Assembly (NCBI GenBank): GCA_900617975.1
Contig: UZAE01013959.1
Coordinates: 1-17,754 of the forward strand
From: Rodentolepis nana
Taxonomy: Eukaryota; Platyhelminthes; Cestoda; Cyclophyllidea; Hymenolepididae
Length of the DNA stretch: 17,754 bases
Direction of reading: 5' to 3'
Positions within the stretch are counted from its first letter, which is position 1. Each line of letters starts with the position of its first letter. The notes beneath the pieces are model-generated. The model did no database searches and was not told the DNA's origin. It saw nothing but the letters and a program-made list of their open reading frames with translations. This document shows, one piece after another, positions 7,518 through 17,329 of the stretch. The translations under genes and the position numbers were made by a program.

Positions 7518-10106
7518 AACTAAATAGATTTTTGTATGATGTGTCTTGATCAAAGCTTAATACCTACTATACTTAGTCGAAGAGATTAGCATTTTACTCA
7601 AAATGGATTTAATTCAGAGCATGATTGCATTGGCACATGTATCATCTTAATGTTAAAATTTAAATTTTAATTTGGCATCATAAATGGTGAGGTTTCGTAT
7701 GTAGACTCGGAACCTACGTTCTGAAGGTGATCTAACCTGTGGATACACCTCTATTATTCTGACTTGTGAGTCCAAGTTCCCGAATCGAAAAAATGGCTAA
7801 ATATATAATATATATTATAAGATAATAAACAACATGGATGAAAAAATAAAACACGATCATATTTAAAAATTTTTGTTTGAATTTATGTAAAATCAATACC
7901 CGTGCCCTTGAGGAACTTTAATTAGTATTTCGGACTTTCAACTTGTCATTTGAAAGCGCTGTTTCACTGCCATAAAATTTTCTTTATTAAATAACTTTTC
8001 ATACGATCACGCACCATGTGATTACGTGATTCATGAATGCAAAAAATTTGAACATATTCTCCGCCAATTGAATGCAAAATTTTGATATTTGAATAGTGTG
8101 AATAGTATTGAACTACTTTGAATTTTTTTAAAATATCAGCCCGGTAAGGTTATTATGAAATCTCAACCTGTCCAACATAAATGCACCTACATCAACTATT
8201 TGTCTGCAGGATGCAGAATCACCAGCGTACTTCAGGGCCATGGCAATTATAGTTGATCAAAGCGTCTGAGAATAAATAGTTGAAAGTCGATAAAAAAGTT
8301 TGAAGGGGGCTCAAACACTCTAGCGCGAAGGACAGCACACCTTACCGGCTTCGAACCAATTGACACGATCTGGGCGAAACCGAATGGTCATCTACGTAAT
8401 TGAGAATTGGGATCCACAGCTGAGACTAAATTGAATTAGTAGTTGAATTGGAGGAAGATTAGTGTCTAAAAGCTACCGCCCTCCTTATTTTCTACCACAC
8501 CTAATCTGAAACTAAGCACCTGATGAAAAGCGAGAGGCAGTTGGTTGGAAGAATATTTTTAAGTCAAAAGCAGAACTTTAGAATTGTCGAAAAAAAGGAG
8601 ATTTTCAATTAGAGATGGGAGATAATCTATTTGAGCGGGACGACTGAAAGTACTCGATTAAGCAGAAGCAGCAGATTTGGAAGTTAAGTAGGATCGATTT
8701 TCCTGCATTTAACGCAGTTCAGGCGACAAGATCGCCAGCTGGTATTGGCAGTGTTTGCTCTGATGATGTCACAGAGGAGAAGTTGAGAAGCTCTACAAAG
8801 GCCATTGAGATGTGATGAGTTCAAGCGAAAATGTGTTGAAAATAACAGCAATCTTTTCTCGTTAAAAGAAAGATTTTAGAAACACATTATCAACAAATTG
8901 AATGTTTTTTGTCTTATGTTTTATAGAAATAAGAAAAATGAAATGTAGGACTAAATTTATTAGGAACTTGATCAATTACTATTGTAAATGTTGGATTAGG
9001 TAGGGAATTAAGGTTTAACTTAAAAGTGAATACTTAAGTTTAATTTAAACAAATTTTCTGCAATTAGCGGCTGAAGAATAAACAGCTTTGTAAAAGGAAT
9101 TCAAGTTCACTTACTGTTAGCTAAAACACGCAAGAAAAAAATTGGATTTGTTTTGCAAGAATTAACTTTTTTAAGTTCCAGTAAAGTTTAGGAATAAGTA
9201 ACAGAATGTTTATTTTTTTTAATTGTTTTAAAATAGTATTCCTCCTAAACTGTCAGTCAATACTTCATACGCTGTTAGCATGACAACCCTAATGCCACAT
9301 TTCTTCTAAACAGATCTTTCATTCATCATGATGCGAAAATCTAAACTCTGCTGTCTGTAACAAGGTGCTTTCGAAGTGATTGGCAGAAAGGCCTCCACCT
9401 GCCTCATTGGTCAAGGTAAATTCCTTAAAAATAAGTTCATTTTTATGAAATTTGTGAAGGTGCACAAGGAAAATCCCCGAATACAAACCTTGTTGAAATT
9501 CGATTTTGTCACTTTCTTAAAACTTCTGTGATAAAGCAGCGAAAATAGGAAGTTTTGACATGCCAATTGGAATACACTGTCATCTTAAAATAAAGAGATA
9601 CAATTTTACTAAATCGTTTTTTTCTGTTAGAACTACGGGATAAGTGTAGTCAAAATGATACATATCTCAGCAACTGCTGTTTTAACCGTTTTGCATAGTC
9701 TTGTTGCCGATTAGCCTTTACGTCATTGGTATCCTAAGAACGACAGTGGAATTTAGAAAAAAATGGAATTTTTTGATTAGTTATTCACATCAAATTCTTT
9801 TGTCAATTGAAATGGAGCGAATTCGTTGAAAGTTTTTACACTAAAAACACGTCAGCAAATGCTGCGAAAGAAACAATAAGCGAAATGATGCCTCGGTGGA
9901 GAAGTAATTGATTTCAACGCCTCTCTCCTGAAAGCTTCCCTAGGCATAGGATTTAGGGGATAATCGGAAAATATGCGAGTTAATCACCATTATCTCATTA
10001 TCGTAATTTTGAAACAACTCGGAAATAAACAATGCTCATACACACACACACACGCTCACGAATATATATCCTGTGCAAATACTAATCCTCCTATTGCAGC
10101 TCCTAC
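7518..10106. other. Long AT-rich stretch without a gene
   Basis: No supported gene lies in these 2.6 kb. TTAAAATTTAAATTTTAA (7653-7670) is a perfect 18-bp palindrome, and another AT palindrome is near 7805-7820. A locally GC-richer segment at about 8310-8480 holds only short open frames on both strands. A purine-rich segment at about 8500-8820 is interrupted by stops. A 14-bp CA microsatellite lies at 10040-10053. Confidence 0.5.
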
Positions 10107-10118
10107 ATTCCTTCACTT

Positions 10119-10530
10119 GGGGTGTGCGATAGACTTATCTCCACGTGGTGCACCCTGGGCAACGTTTACTCATACGGCAAAAAAGTCTATTAACTGGCAG
10201 CTGACCTCTGACTTCAAACTACCATCACCTCAATGTATGTTATATTCAACTACTTCAACCGTACTCACCTCACCTTTTTTCCAACTTTGTGTCTGTCTCT
10301 TTTGCATTTTTGAAACACTCTTCTGTCCCCCCCCATCTCGACCTTTTTCACTTTGATGTTCCTTCCCATCTGTGAAGCCTGAAGTCAACTAAAATGATAA
10401 CTATCAAAATGCCTGCCATTTGATATAAATATATCTCCCCACAATTAAACGCCTGCCATTTGATATAAATACATCAAATACATAAAATAAATAAGTAATA
10501 ATATTAAACGCCTGTTTGATATAAATAAAT
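10119..10530 (+). mobile_element. R1 SINE-like retroposon, copy e, with 12-bp target duplication and tripled tail
   Basis: ATTCCTTCACTT (10107-10118) and ATTCCGTCACTT (10531-10542) bracket the element, a 12-bp direct repeat with one mismatch. It begins GGGGTGTGCGATAGACTT. The head stem ATAGACTT (10129-10136) with AAGTCTAT (10183-10190) is perfect and encloses CCACGTGGTGCACC. The 3' end is unusual: the terminal unit CGCCTGCCATTTGATATAAAT occurs three times (to 10430, 10447-10470, and 10506-10526 shortened by 3 bp) separated by AT-rich spacers. All three lie inside the target duplication, so they formed before or during insertion. A 127-codon frame (9973-10356) starts in the flank and runs through the element; it is not evidence of a gene. 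Confidence 0.9.
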
Positions 10531-10542
10531 ATTCCGTCACTT

Positions 10543-11268
10543 TAAATAGTCCTTAATTATTTATCGATTTGCAAGAAAGTTTGACCTTTTCCTCATTTTG
10601 CAGTGTCTATTCGGAGTTTAACAAAGTAAGTCTCAAAAGTTCTACGACCGTTAAAGTGAAGAATTGCTCAGCAGAAGTGTATTGCCCGAAATTTTTCTTT
10701 GTTTTCTTCTGAATAGAGAATTTTTTTTACTAACTGGATAATCAGAACACAAAATCCACATCCTCAAGGAGGTCTTTGATTCAATCAAACCATCTTGATT
10801 CCTGCAGCCAACAACGTTGACTTCAAATTTTTTCGAGATATGACACCACACCGCCCAAGCAAATAAACATAGAATGACCTTGAAACGCGTGTCAAGGTTG
10901 AGGAGTTGACGTAAATTTAATCTTCACCAAAGTCTTCCACCTTGCACCGCCTTTGATGACTTTAAGACCTTCAAAATACGCAGTGTCTAAATTTGTATTT
11001 GGCAAATTAGTATTCAGCTCAAGTAAAAAGCTAAATGAAGTTAGTCTTTTTTCTTTCCATAAATACTTGTACTTGGATTTCGTGATATTTTTTTCCAAAG
11101 TAATGAAAAATATTAGAAGATCGGAGCTTGATATTTCAAATCATCACATGTTATGTGCTTCGGCTGAAGGTAAAATGAAAAGCGCGTGATCATTTTTTGT
11201 TTCGTAGGTGAATATCAGATGAGAGCTTTCCGAAGTGGCAATAATTCAACTGCACCTGGTAGTCGCGA
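10543..11268. other. Stretch without a supported gene; possible 22-nt exon
   Basis: A strong acceptor-like sequence, CCTTTTCCTCATTTTGCAG (10585-10603), is followed 22 bases later by a donor-like AAA/GTAAGT (10623-10631), so 10604-10625 could be a microexon. Several frames of 66-78 codons overlap on both strands and none resembles a known protein. Confidence 0.4.
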
Positions 11269-11302
11269 GGGGGGGAGGGGGAGGGGGGGGGGGGGAAGGN
11301 GG

Positions 11303-11333
<31 letters not shown>
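11269..11333. repeat. Poly-G tract with assembly N
   Basis: The tract is almost wholly G with a few A's and one C, contains the N at 11300, and has a final run of 30 G's (11304-11333). It is unlike anything else in this AT-rich window. It is either a real G-rich microsatellite that stops polymerases or a sequencing artefact at contig ends. The poly-glycine and poly-proline frames that cross it are not genes. Confidence 0.85.
11300..11300. other. Assembly gap (single N) inside poly-G
   Basis: One N lies within the poly-G tract. Unlike the first two gaps, I see no repeated flanking sequence on either side. Confidence 0.75.
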
Positions 11334-11334
<1 letters not shown>

Positions 11335-12839
11335 AAGGAGAGAACGTAGGAGTCTGCGGCTGTCATTATTTATGAGGGACTTCATAAAGTCTGCTGACAA
11401 AATAAAGTTTCCGACAATTTTTGAAGAAATATGGAAAATGCGCGAAATTCTTTGTTCACATTTTTATTTGCTATCCCTCAAATTGCCTCGAGCCGAATTG
11501 GTGCAATGCTAGCAACACACCGATAATTACTTCTATCTTTGCAGGTGAAACGATGGTATTCCATTCTTCTATCTTCAGTATAAATTATGCTTCAAAGTTT
11601 GCCGAAAGGGGTCGTGGGTACATGTAAATAAATATTGCATTTTTTTTATTTGGCCCAACATACAACGCGCTGTGGTAGTAGACAATTCGACGCAGCACAA
11701 AACAGTTGTGTTTACCGAATGTCTGGGAAATAAAAGGACCTTCTTCCTGGTATGAAAGATTTGTGGTGTATACCGTCGACGTCCTCTCCATTTTTAATTC
11801 ATGAAAAGATGCCAGTTTTAAGTTAAACGTTTCGAAGTGGTCTAAAATTACTCGAAATACACACAGGGCAACAAAATTCATTCAAACATATCCTGATGGG
11901 AGGGGCAATAAAAAGACCTCGTTTTGTTGGAATAAGCTAAAATCAGGCAACATTTAAGCTATTAGGCTAATTCAGAACTCAAGTCATTATTCCCAATTTA
12001 ATTTAAAAAAAAATTAACAACTAAATGTAAGAAATCAGGCAAAAAATGTAATACCCCATTTTCATATTATATGTATATTTGGTGGGTTAAGCGATTCCTT
12101 TCTTTCCCTAAAACCCCAACATCGATTATTCCGTGTCCTTGGCAATTTGTTTTCGCGCGAAGGAGGATCATCAATGTGAACGCCTACATTTTATCCTTAT
12201 TTTCCTTTTCTCCCAAATTATTTCGTTCTTTAGCCCCTGATCTTCGATTTGCATCCATATTTGGTCCAATAAGGTAAGTTTAAATTTGATTTTTGTCATT
12301 GTTTGAAATAGAATTCAAAAGAAAACTTTTCATGACATTTAAAATTTAGCTTCGGCACAAATTGCAACAAAACAGTACAGCATGATTTATTCATTTATTT
12401 ATTAAATATTTAGCATTTTAATCCATCGACATCACTTTACTGCGATGGAAAGTTAAGCGCAGTGTGGAAGCAGTTTGAAGAGAAATCACAAGAGAGCTCA
12501 ATTGACTGCCAACACGCGAGGTTTTTCCACTTTTTGACTCCTCAAACATTTAATTCCCCTTAATAACTAATTCAATTATGTTGTACATTTCACAGATGCA
12601 GCTCACCACCATTAAACAAACTAACACCCTCTTACGTGATCGAGAAATTTAATGCAATCCGGATTTTATTCCAGAGAATAATTCCGAAAATATATGAAAA
12701 GTTGTGACATCACAATTTCTCGATTTTACAAATTTACGTATTAAAAGTTGGTTAGTAAGAAGAAGGCAATTTTTCCAGTTACCTCCACGAAATTCGATAG
12801 GACAATATTCATTGATTTACCTGCAATTTAATCTCCAAG
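11334..12839. other. AT-rich stretch without a supported gene
   Basis: The longest frame is 98 codons on the minus strand (11585-11881) and is not recognisable. Acceptor-like sites occur at 11544 and 11578. A frame at 12071-12277 (plus) is followed by a full donor consensus, AAG/GTAAGT, near 12271. None of these can be assembled into a convincing gene. Confidence 0.5.
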
Positions 12840-12989
12840 ATGAAGGCCAATGAGTTCCATGGGTTTTATCTAGGTCATCGCAAATCTTTCGAACCCAATT
12901 GCCCTGACGCGAAGAGTGATCCCGTGCTCTCTATCCTCAAGTTAGTCCTTGAGAACACTCATGTCTTCTCAAGGGGTTTTATAAATTAG
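12840..12989 (+). CDS. Small coding-like ORF, unknown product
   Basis: This frame has 49 codons from ATG to TAG, beginning MKANEFHGFYLGHRK and including PDAKSDPVLSILKLVLENT. It lies in a GC-richer segment (about 12836-13110), and a second short frame (13018-13104, 28 codons) follows in another register, as in a decayed gene. No domain, signal peptide or family is recognised, and the length is within what chance produces. It is listed mainly because composition and residue mix look more coding-like than the neighbourhood. Confidence 0.15.
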   Translation: MKANEFHGFYLGHRKSFEPNCPDAKSDPVLSILKLVLENTHVFSRGFIN

Positions 12990-15083
12990 GGTGCTCACAC
13001 AATTAACTGCTCCAGCAATGAGCGCTGCAAGGGTTCAGCTTCGTTCACCAGCATTGTCTAGACTAATTCCACCTGCTCATTCTATACATTCTCTACGCTG
13101 CTAGAAGTGGGTCTTCTTTACTGGGGGGCAGCACCCCTTTTCCACTTCTCCACCGACTGAGTCCTTTGTTCCCATTTCTCCCCTTTCTCTCCTAACAAAA
13201 CTCATTATAGTCGACCTTACTCTATCAACCATATCCGCTAGCAACAAAATAATCATGAAATTAATTTTTAAATTGTCATTCTTGATTCCAAAGACTTCTT
13301 CCTCCAAACTAACTGAAGAGAGATTGTTTTTAGCTTATTTCATGTCGTTGCGTTTCAGAATTGCCTTATCAATGATTTCACGGTTTTAGTTATCATGCTT
13401 TGATATGGTGCTTTGTCAAATTTACGTTTGTCTACCTTTCAAATGGCAGGGTCAAGCAATTATTCAAGTTTGTATTTAGATCTCAAAAAAGGGAAATCTG
13501 ATCCTCTTTCGCCATAAACGAAGACGGAAATAAAGAACAACACCTCGACCTGTTCCTGGGTGCAGCGATGTGCGACTGTCCTTTTTTGGGGTCACAGCAT
13601 TGGGATCGGTTCTTTTAAACACTTGACGGGTGCTTCTCGGTTTTGCTTATCTTCAACGTGTCTGCAAACTAATCAAATACATTCAGTTGACGAAAATGAG
13701 CACTGTGGCTTTTGCAAGAATTAAAATCAGCCATTAAGAATGAAATGCTCACTTGTCTATCTCACATCCTGCTTGATTGCAAAGCTAATTCACTCTAAAG
13801 CGCTGAGAAGTTAACCAGCTGACTGATTCCAGCCAATAGTATCATTTGAGTAAGGTTCAACTTTCCCAATGTGAGGCAGAGGAAAATGAACATATTCTTA
13901 GGTCTTAAAGTTAGTCTGAGAAGTATGGCAATGGATGTTATAGTGAAAAGGACTAAACAAAGCTCTTTTCTCAAGGCAGCGCTATTTGAATATAATTTAC
14001 GATTTTCAAGTTGGCAATGCAATGTATAGGTCAACTGTTTATATAATGAAAGTAAGTCTAAAATGTATTGCAGTATGAACGGCTCAGAAATCAAATGGAA
14101 TTCTTGTCTTAAGACAATGCAAATTATGTTCATTCAATTGCTTTTTTAGTTTGTGAAATTGCAAAAAGAAATAAGAGTCTGAAATTCTTTTTTTTTTGAG
14201 ATTCCAAATCATTTATTGAATAAATGATTTCAATTCATATCTAATCAACATCTTTTTACTCATTTAAACTGTTGTGCTGACTCGGATTCTATTTCAAGCT
14301 GTCTCCACTACACTAAGATCAACTAAAATTGCGACCATGAGGTAACGTGCTACTTATAGCATATGAAGCAAATTCTTCCCAGTGTCTAGACACACCTTCC
14401 TATTTGGAGCCGTAAGGTAAACAATGTTTTTGTGCGTGGGATTTGATTAATTATTCAGAGCCTGAATTTTGGATTAGAAAATCAGTAAACTGACTATTCA
14501 GTGACTACCGCGAATCCTATTTCAACTGCCCGAAGACGCGCTGTTAGCCCCGCTACTCATTGAAACCAATTTACTCAATTGTCATTGCTTTCTCATGTGA
14601 TGATACAAAATTAAAAATACTTAAAATTACAGTGCTTTGTTTTAGTTCCAAAATAAACATAAATTGAATTATTGAAGACCGGCATTGGTGTTCGATTTTG
14701 GTCATCGCTTTTAAGCCGACATCGTGCAGTAAACGAATAAATGGGCACAGGTTTTTTGTCGTCCATACCCCATTACTATTCATGATAATTCAAATTCGTG
14801 AACAAATAATTGATGATATAATTTTGACTTCAAGTACCTAGAGTGCCCCAAAGTCCTCGGTAGGTCTAAGGATGTTTTCAAATATTATTTTTAAATGGAA
14901 AATCCTACTTATGCCACGATGATATCTTTCTATTCAAGTACTCTTTCATTCCCCAAGTTTGCTTAATATTGTCCATCCTATATGCTGATTCAACTGAAAA
15001 AATGCTTAAATTTTTAAACAATTTGGCGTAAGGCTTCACATGCTAAATCGAAAAAACAATATTTTTAAAAAAACTTTATTTAA
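12990..15083. other. AT-rich stretch without a supported gene; one perfect hairpin
   Basis: The longest ATG frame is 112 codons on the minus strand (13795-14133), hydrophobic in its second half and not recognised. About one frame this long is expected by chance in a window of this size and composition. A stop-free stretch without ATG runs 13518-13721. AAATCATTTATT-G-AATAAATGATTT (14206-14230) is a perfect hairpin with 12-bp arms. Confidence 0.5.
14206..14230. repeat. Perfect AT-rich inverted repeat, 12-bp arms
   Basis: AAATCATTTATT and AATAAATGATTT are exact reverse complements separated by one G. No transposon terminus or gene end can be linked to it. Confidence 0.7.
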
Positions 15084-15087
15084 CAAT

Positions 15088-15435
15088 TGTGAGACACGCT
15101 ATCGCTGTGTGCGTCATCGTATGCCTGCATGTCTGCTCGCCAGGATTGGGAGGTGCGGCCATATAACTCTGTGTGCAGCGACCGTACAAACAGTGACCAA
15201 TCATCAACCTCTGTTTGTTTAACCTAATCCCCCATCCTGATCATGAGTAGCTCCCTGCGTGTACATACCTGATCCGCAATATACTCACTGAATAAACGTG
15301 CTCCTTGCTACACGTCTGTTTCCTTGATAGCTGGGCTATAGCTTAGCTGGTTCTGGGAGTCTAGCTAGATGTTGGAGAATCTGCCATAGAGATTTCTGAG
15401 TCAGTCAGGCTTTAATAAAGTTGAAATCCGCTACA
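15088..15435 (+). mobile_element. R2 solo LTR, copy 3, with diverged U3 and 4-bp target duplication
   Basis: The 348-bp unit begins TGTGAGACACG and ends CCGCTACA. CAAT flanks it on both sides (15084-15087 and 15436-15439). From the AATAAA signal (15291-15296) to near the 3' end it is almost identical to copy 2. Its first 190 bp are strongly diverged and keep only landmarks such as GGTGCGGCC and the CCAAT box (15197-15201); the 7-bp hairpin of copies 1 and 2 is absent. This is a member of a different U3 subfamily or a recombinant LTR. No internal retroelement sequence follows. Confidence 0.88.
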
Positions 15436-15439
15436 CAAT

Positions 15440-15870
15440 CATCTTAGGATTTAGAGAAGATAGATAAGAAATGTCAATAAAAATGAGCTATTTGTGGAAG
15501 TCATTGAAATTTTATTTGTTTTAATTATTGCACAAAACAGCACAATTATCGCCAAAACTTGAAACTCCTTTCTATATTTTTTGCCGTATTTGGACACCCA
15601 TTTCGGAACAAAACATGTCGATTTCGAACTATAGTTGACGCTTGAGTGCTTTTTGGTTCCAGGAGCTTTCCAAATTCGTTTCTGCTCGACTGAGCTCGAC
15701 AGAGCTAATGAGATGGCAGTTGAGGCAATGTAAGCTCCATCAGGTATGAAAGTAGTGTTTGGGGCTCACAATTCAAATCCCGCGTTTTGTGAGATTTTAT
15801 TTTCGCTTTTTGCATTTTGAAGATTTATCTCTTTTTCGGAAAACTAATTGCACATTTATCTTTCACATTC
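15440..15870. other. AT-rich stretch without a gene
   Basis: No gene, RNA or repeat is recognised between the LTR and R1 copy f. Confidence 0.5.
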
Positions 15871-16272
15871 GGGGTGCGCCATAGACTTACCCCCACATGG
15901 TGCACCCTGGGCAACGTATACTCATACGACAAAAAAGTCTGTTAACTGGCAGTTGACTTCTGACTTCAAACTACCATCACCCCCACTGTATGTCATATTC
16001 GACCCCTTTCACAGTACTCACCTCACCTTTTTCTCTACCTTCGTCTTTGAAGCACTCTTCCGTTCTCCCCCCCCCCTCTCGATTTTTTTTCCACTTTGAT
16101 GTTCCTTCCCCAACCTTCTCAACCTTTGTGTCTGTCTGCCTCTTTTACATCTGTGTATCGCTTTTCTGTACCCCACCCCTCGACATTCTTCTACTTTGAT
16201 GAACCTTCCCTCTGTGAAGCCTGAAGTCAACTAAAGGGCTTATGATAACTATCAATACGCCTGCCATTTGAT
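15871..16272 (+). mobile_element. R1 SINE-like retroposon, copy f, with internal duplication
   Basis: The element begins GGGGTGCGCCATAGACTT and ends CGCCTGCCATTTGAT, without the usual ATAAAT tail. The head stem ATAGACTT (15881-15888) faces AAGTCTGT (15935-15942), which keeps pairing in RNA through a U-G wobble. It is longer than most copies because the pyrimidine-rich module from TTCTCTACC to CACTTTGATG...CCTTCCC is present twice (about 16031-16111 and 16116-16210); the first unit lacks about 20 bp. No target duplication is visible. An 83-codon frame inside it is incidental. Confidence 0.87.
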
Positions 16273-17153
16273 TGGTTGAGTCTTTCCTCTGCTTTTCTCA
16301 CGAAAGTTCGCGCAGACAATACATCTACCGACTTCAGCAACAGTTTGGTTAAAAAGGAATGAATTCTTGCTTAGTGCAAATTTGAAATTCAAATTGACAT
16401 TGGGGATCTGTAAAGACTTGAGTTAACGTTTAGAGTTTGGTTTGGAAGCCTTGCAGGAGTTCAAACGCCGTAGACGAAGAACATCCAACGAGCTTTCTGT
16501 CTCCACTGGGATTAGTCATTTTCACTTGTTTTTTTTACGGAAAGTATTGCGAGAGTTATTGCATTCACTGTGTGGCTACTTTTTCTTATGACTCCAAAAA
16601 GTTTTTAATTTTGGTCCGCAGCGTAAAAACAAATGCTTGTGTTGATAGCTTTTTGAGGAGTGTCAGTGGGCATAGATCAAGCCCCTAACACAGCAACGCT
16701 GCCTATTCGAGTGGTTCTTTGTTCATTCATACTCTCTCAACTTGTGTTTAAAGGTACAATCTGTTTGCTTTGTTTAACCTAAATGAAAAGAAAAATTACG
16801 CCACAAGGAATTCACCTGCTTCTCTAGGCTTTGCCTCTGCTCGCTAAAAATGCAACTAACCCAAAACATACTCGCATGCCATTGGTGACACGAGTTCAAA
16901 AAATGCCTGTATTGCACTGAACATAGAAATCTGTCATTGGGGATTCTCGTCAGCAAGTTTCTGCCTAATTACTCTTGCAAACACCACTAATTAAAGATAA
17001 TTCCAGTTCTAGGGCCTCCAGTTCGGTATATTGCTGACGCTTCGTTTAAATTCATTTTCAAATTCACAACCCCTTTCAAATCAAAGATTAATGGGAATTT
17101 AATAACTGGACTAATAGTGTTTAAAAAATTGTACGTACTTCAATTTTGTTAAC
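16273..17153. other. Stretch without a supported gene
   Basis: An 83-codon frame (16437-16688, plus), MVWKPCRSSNAVDEE onward, resembles no protein I know. Nothing else is identifiable before the mariner. Confidence 0.5.
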
Positions 17154-17155
17154 TA

Positions 17156-17181
17156 TTGGGTTGGCAACTAAGGCATTGCCG
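17156..17181 (+). repeat. Mariner 5' terminal inverted repeat
   Basis: The repeat is the binding site for the transposase N-terminal domain in this family. It agrees with the 3' fragment's repeat at 5752-5777 at most positions. Confidence 0.88.
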
Positions 17182-17329
17182 TTTTTGTTGATAGATATAC
17201 TTTCTTTTGTTTTGTTAACGTGGCCAGAGCATCTAACCTATATTTTTTCTTACTGTATGGGCTTCTAGGTTAATTAGTAAACAATTTTTTTGTTTAGTTC
17301 TCTAGTTTTGTTTTTATCCCAATTTAAAA

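Noticed and set aside
8340..8400. B-box-like GGTTCGAAGCC on the minus strand, considered as a tRNA
   Set aside because: No A box at the right distance and the bases around the loop do not form a T stem.
9313..9416. Possible internal exon between TTCTTCTAAACAG and AAG/GTAAAT
   Set aside because: All three forward frames contain stops, so it could only be noncoding, and there is no other support.
9973..10356. A 127-codon frame, with similar frames in R1 copies b, c and f sharing a GAPWAT-like segment
   Set aside because: The shared peptide follows from shared repeat sequence. Starts lie in unrelated flanks or decayed heads, frames break by indels in the pyrimidine-rich middle, and two other copies lack them. 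Such frames can appear in databases as hypothetical proteins but do not indicate a gene.
11186..11512. Frames with poly-glycine or poly-proline across the G tract
   Set aside because: They exist only because a G or C homopolymer has no stop codons, and they cross an assembly N.
11585..11881. 98-codon minus-strand frame
   Set aside because: No recognisable domain, no supporting splice or promoter context, and the length is not exceptional.
13518..13721. Stop-free stretch of 68 codons without ATG, cysteine-rich
   Set aside because: Many stretches this long are expected by chance and neither end has a convincing splice site in the right register.
13795..14133. 112-codon minus-strand frame with a hydrophobic second half, reminiscent of a membrane protein fragment
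   Set aside because: By my rough estimate about one frame of this length is expected by chance in this much AT-rich DNA, and no family motif is recognisable.
15848..16272. R1 as a MITE or Helitron
   Set aside because: The ends are not inverted repeats of each other, there is no TA or TTAA duplication and no TC...CTRR termini. The 12-14 bp target duplications and AT-rich tails fit retroposition better, although a hairpin is present near the 3' end.
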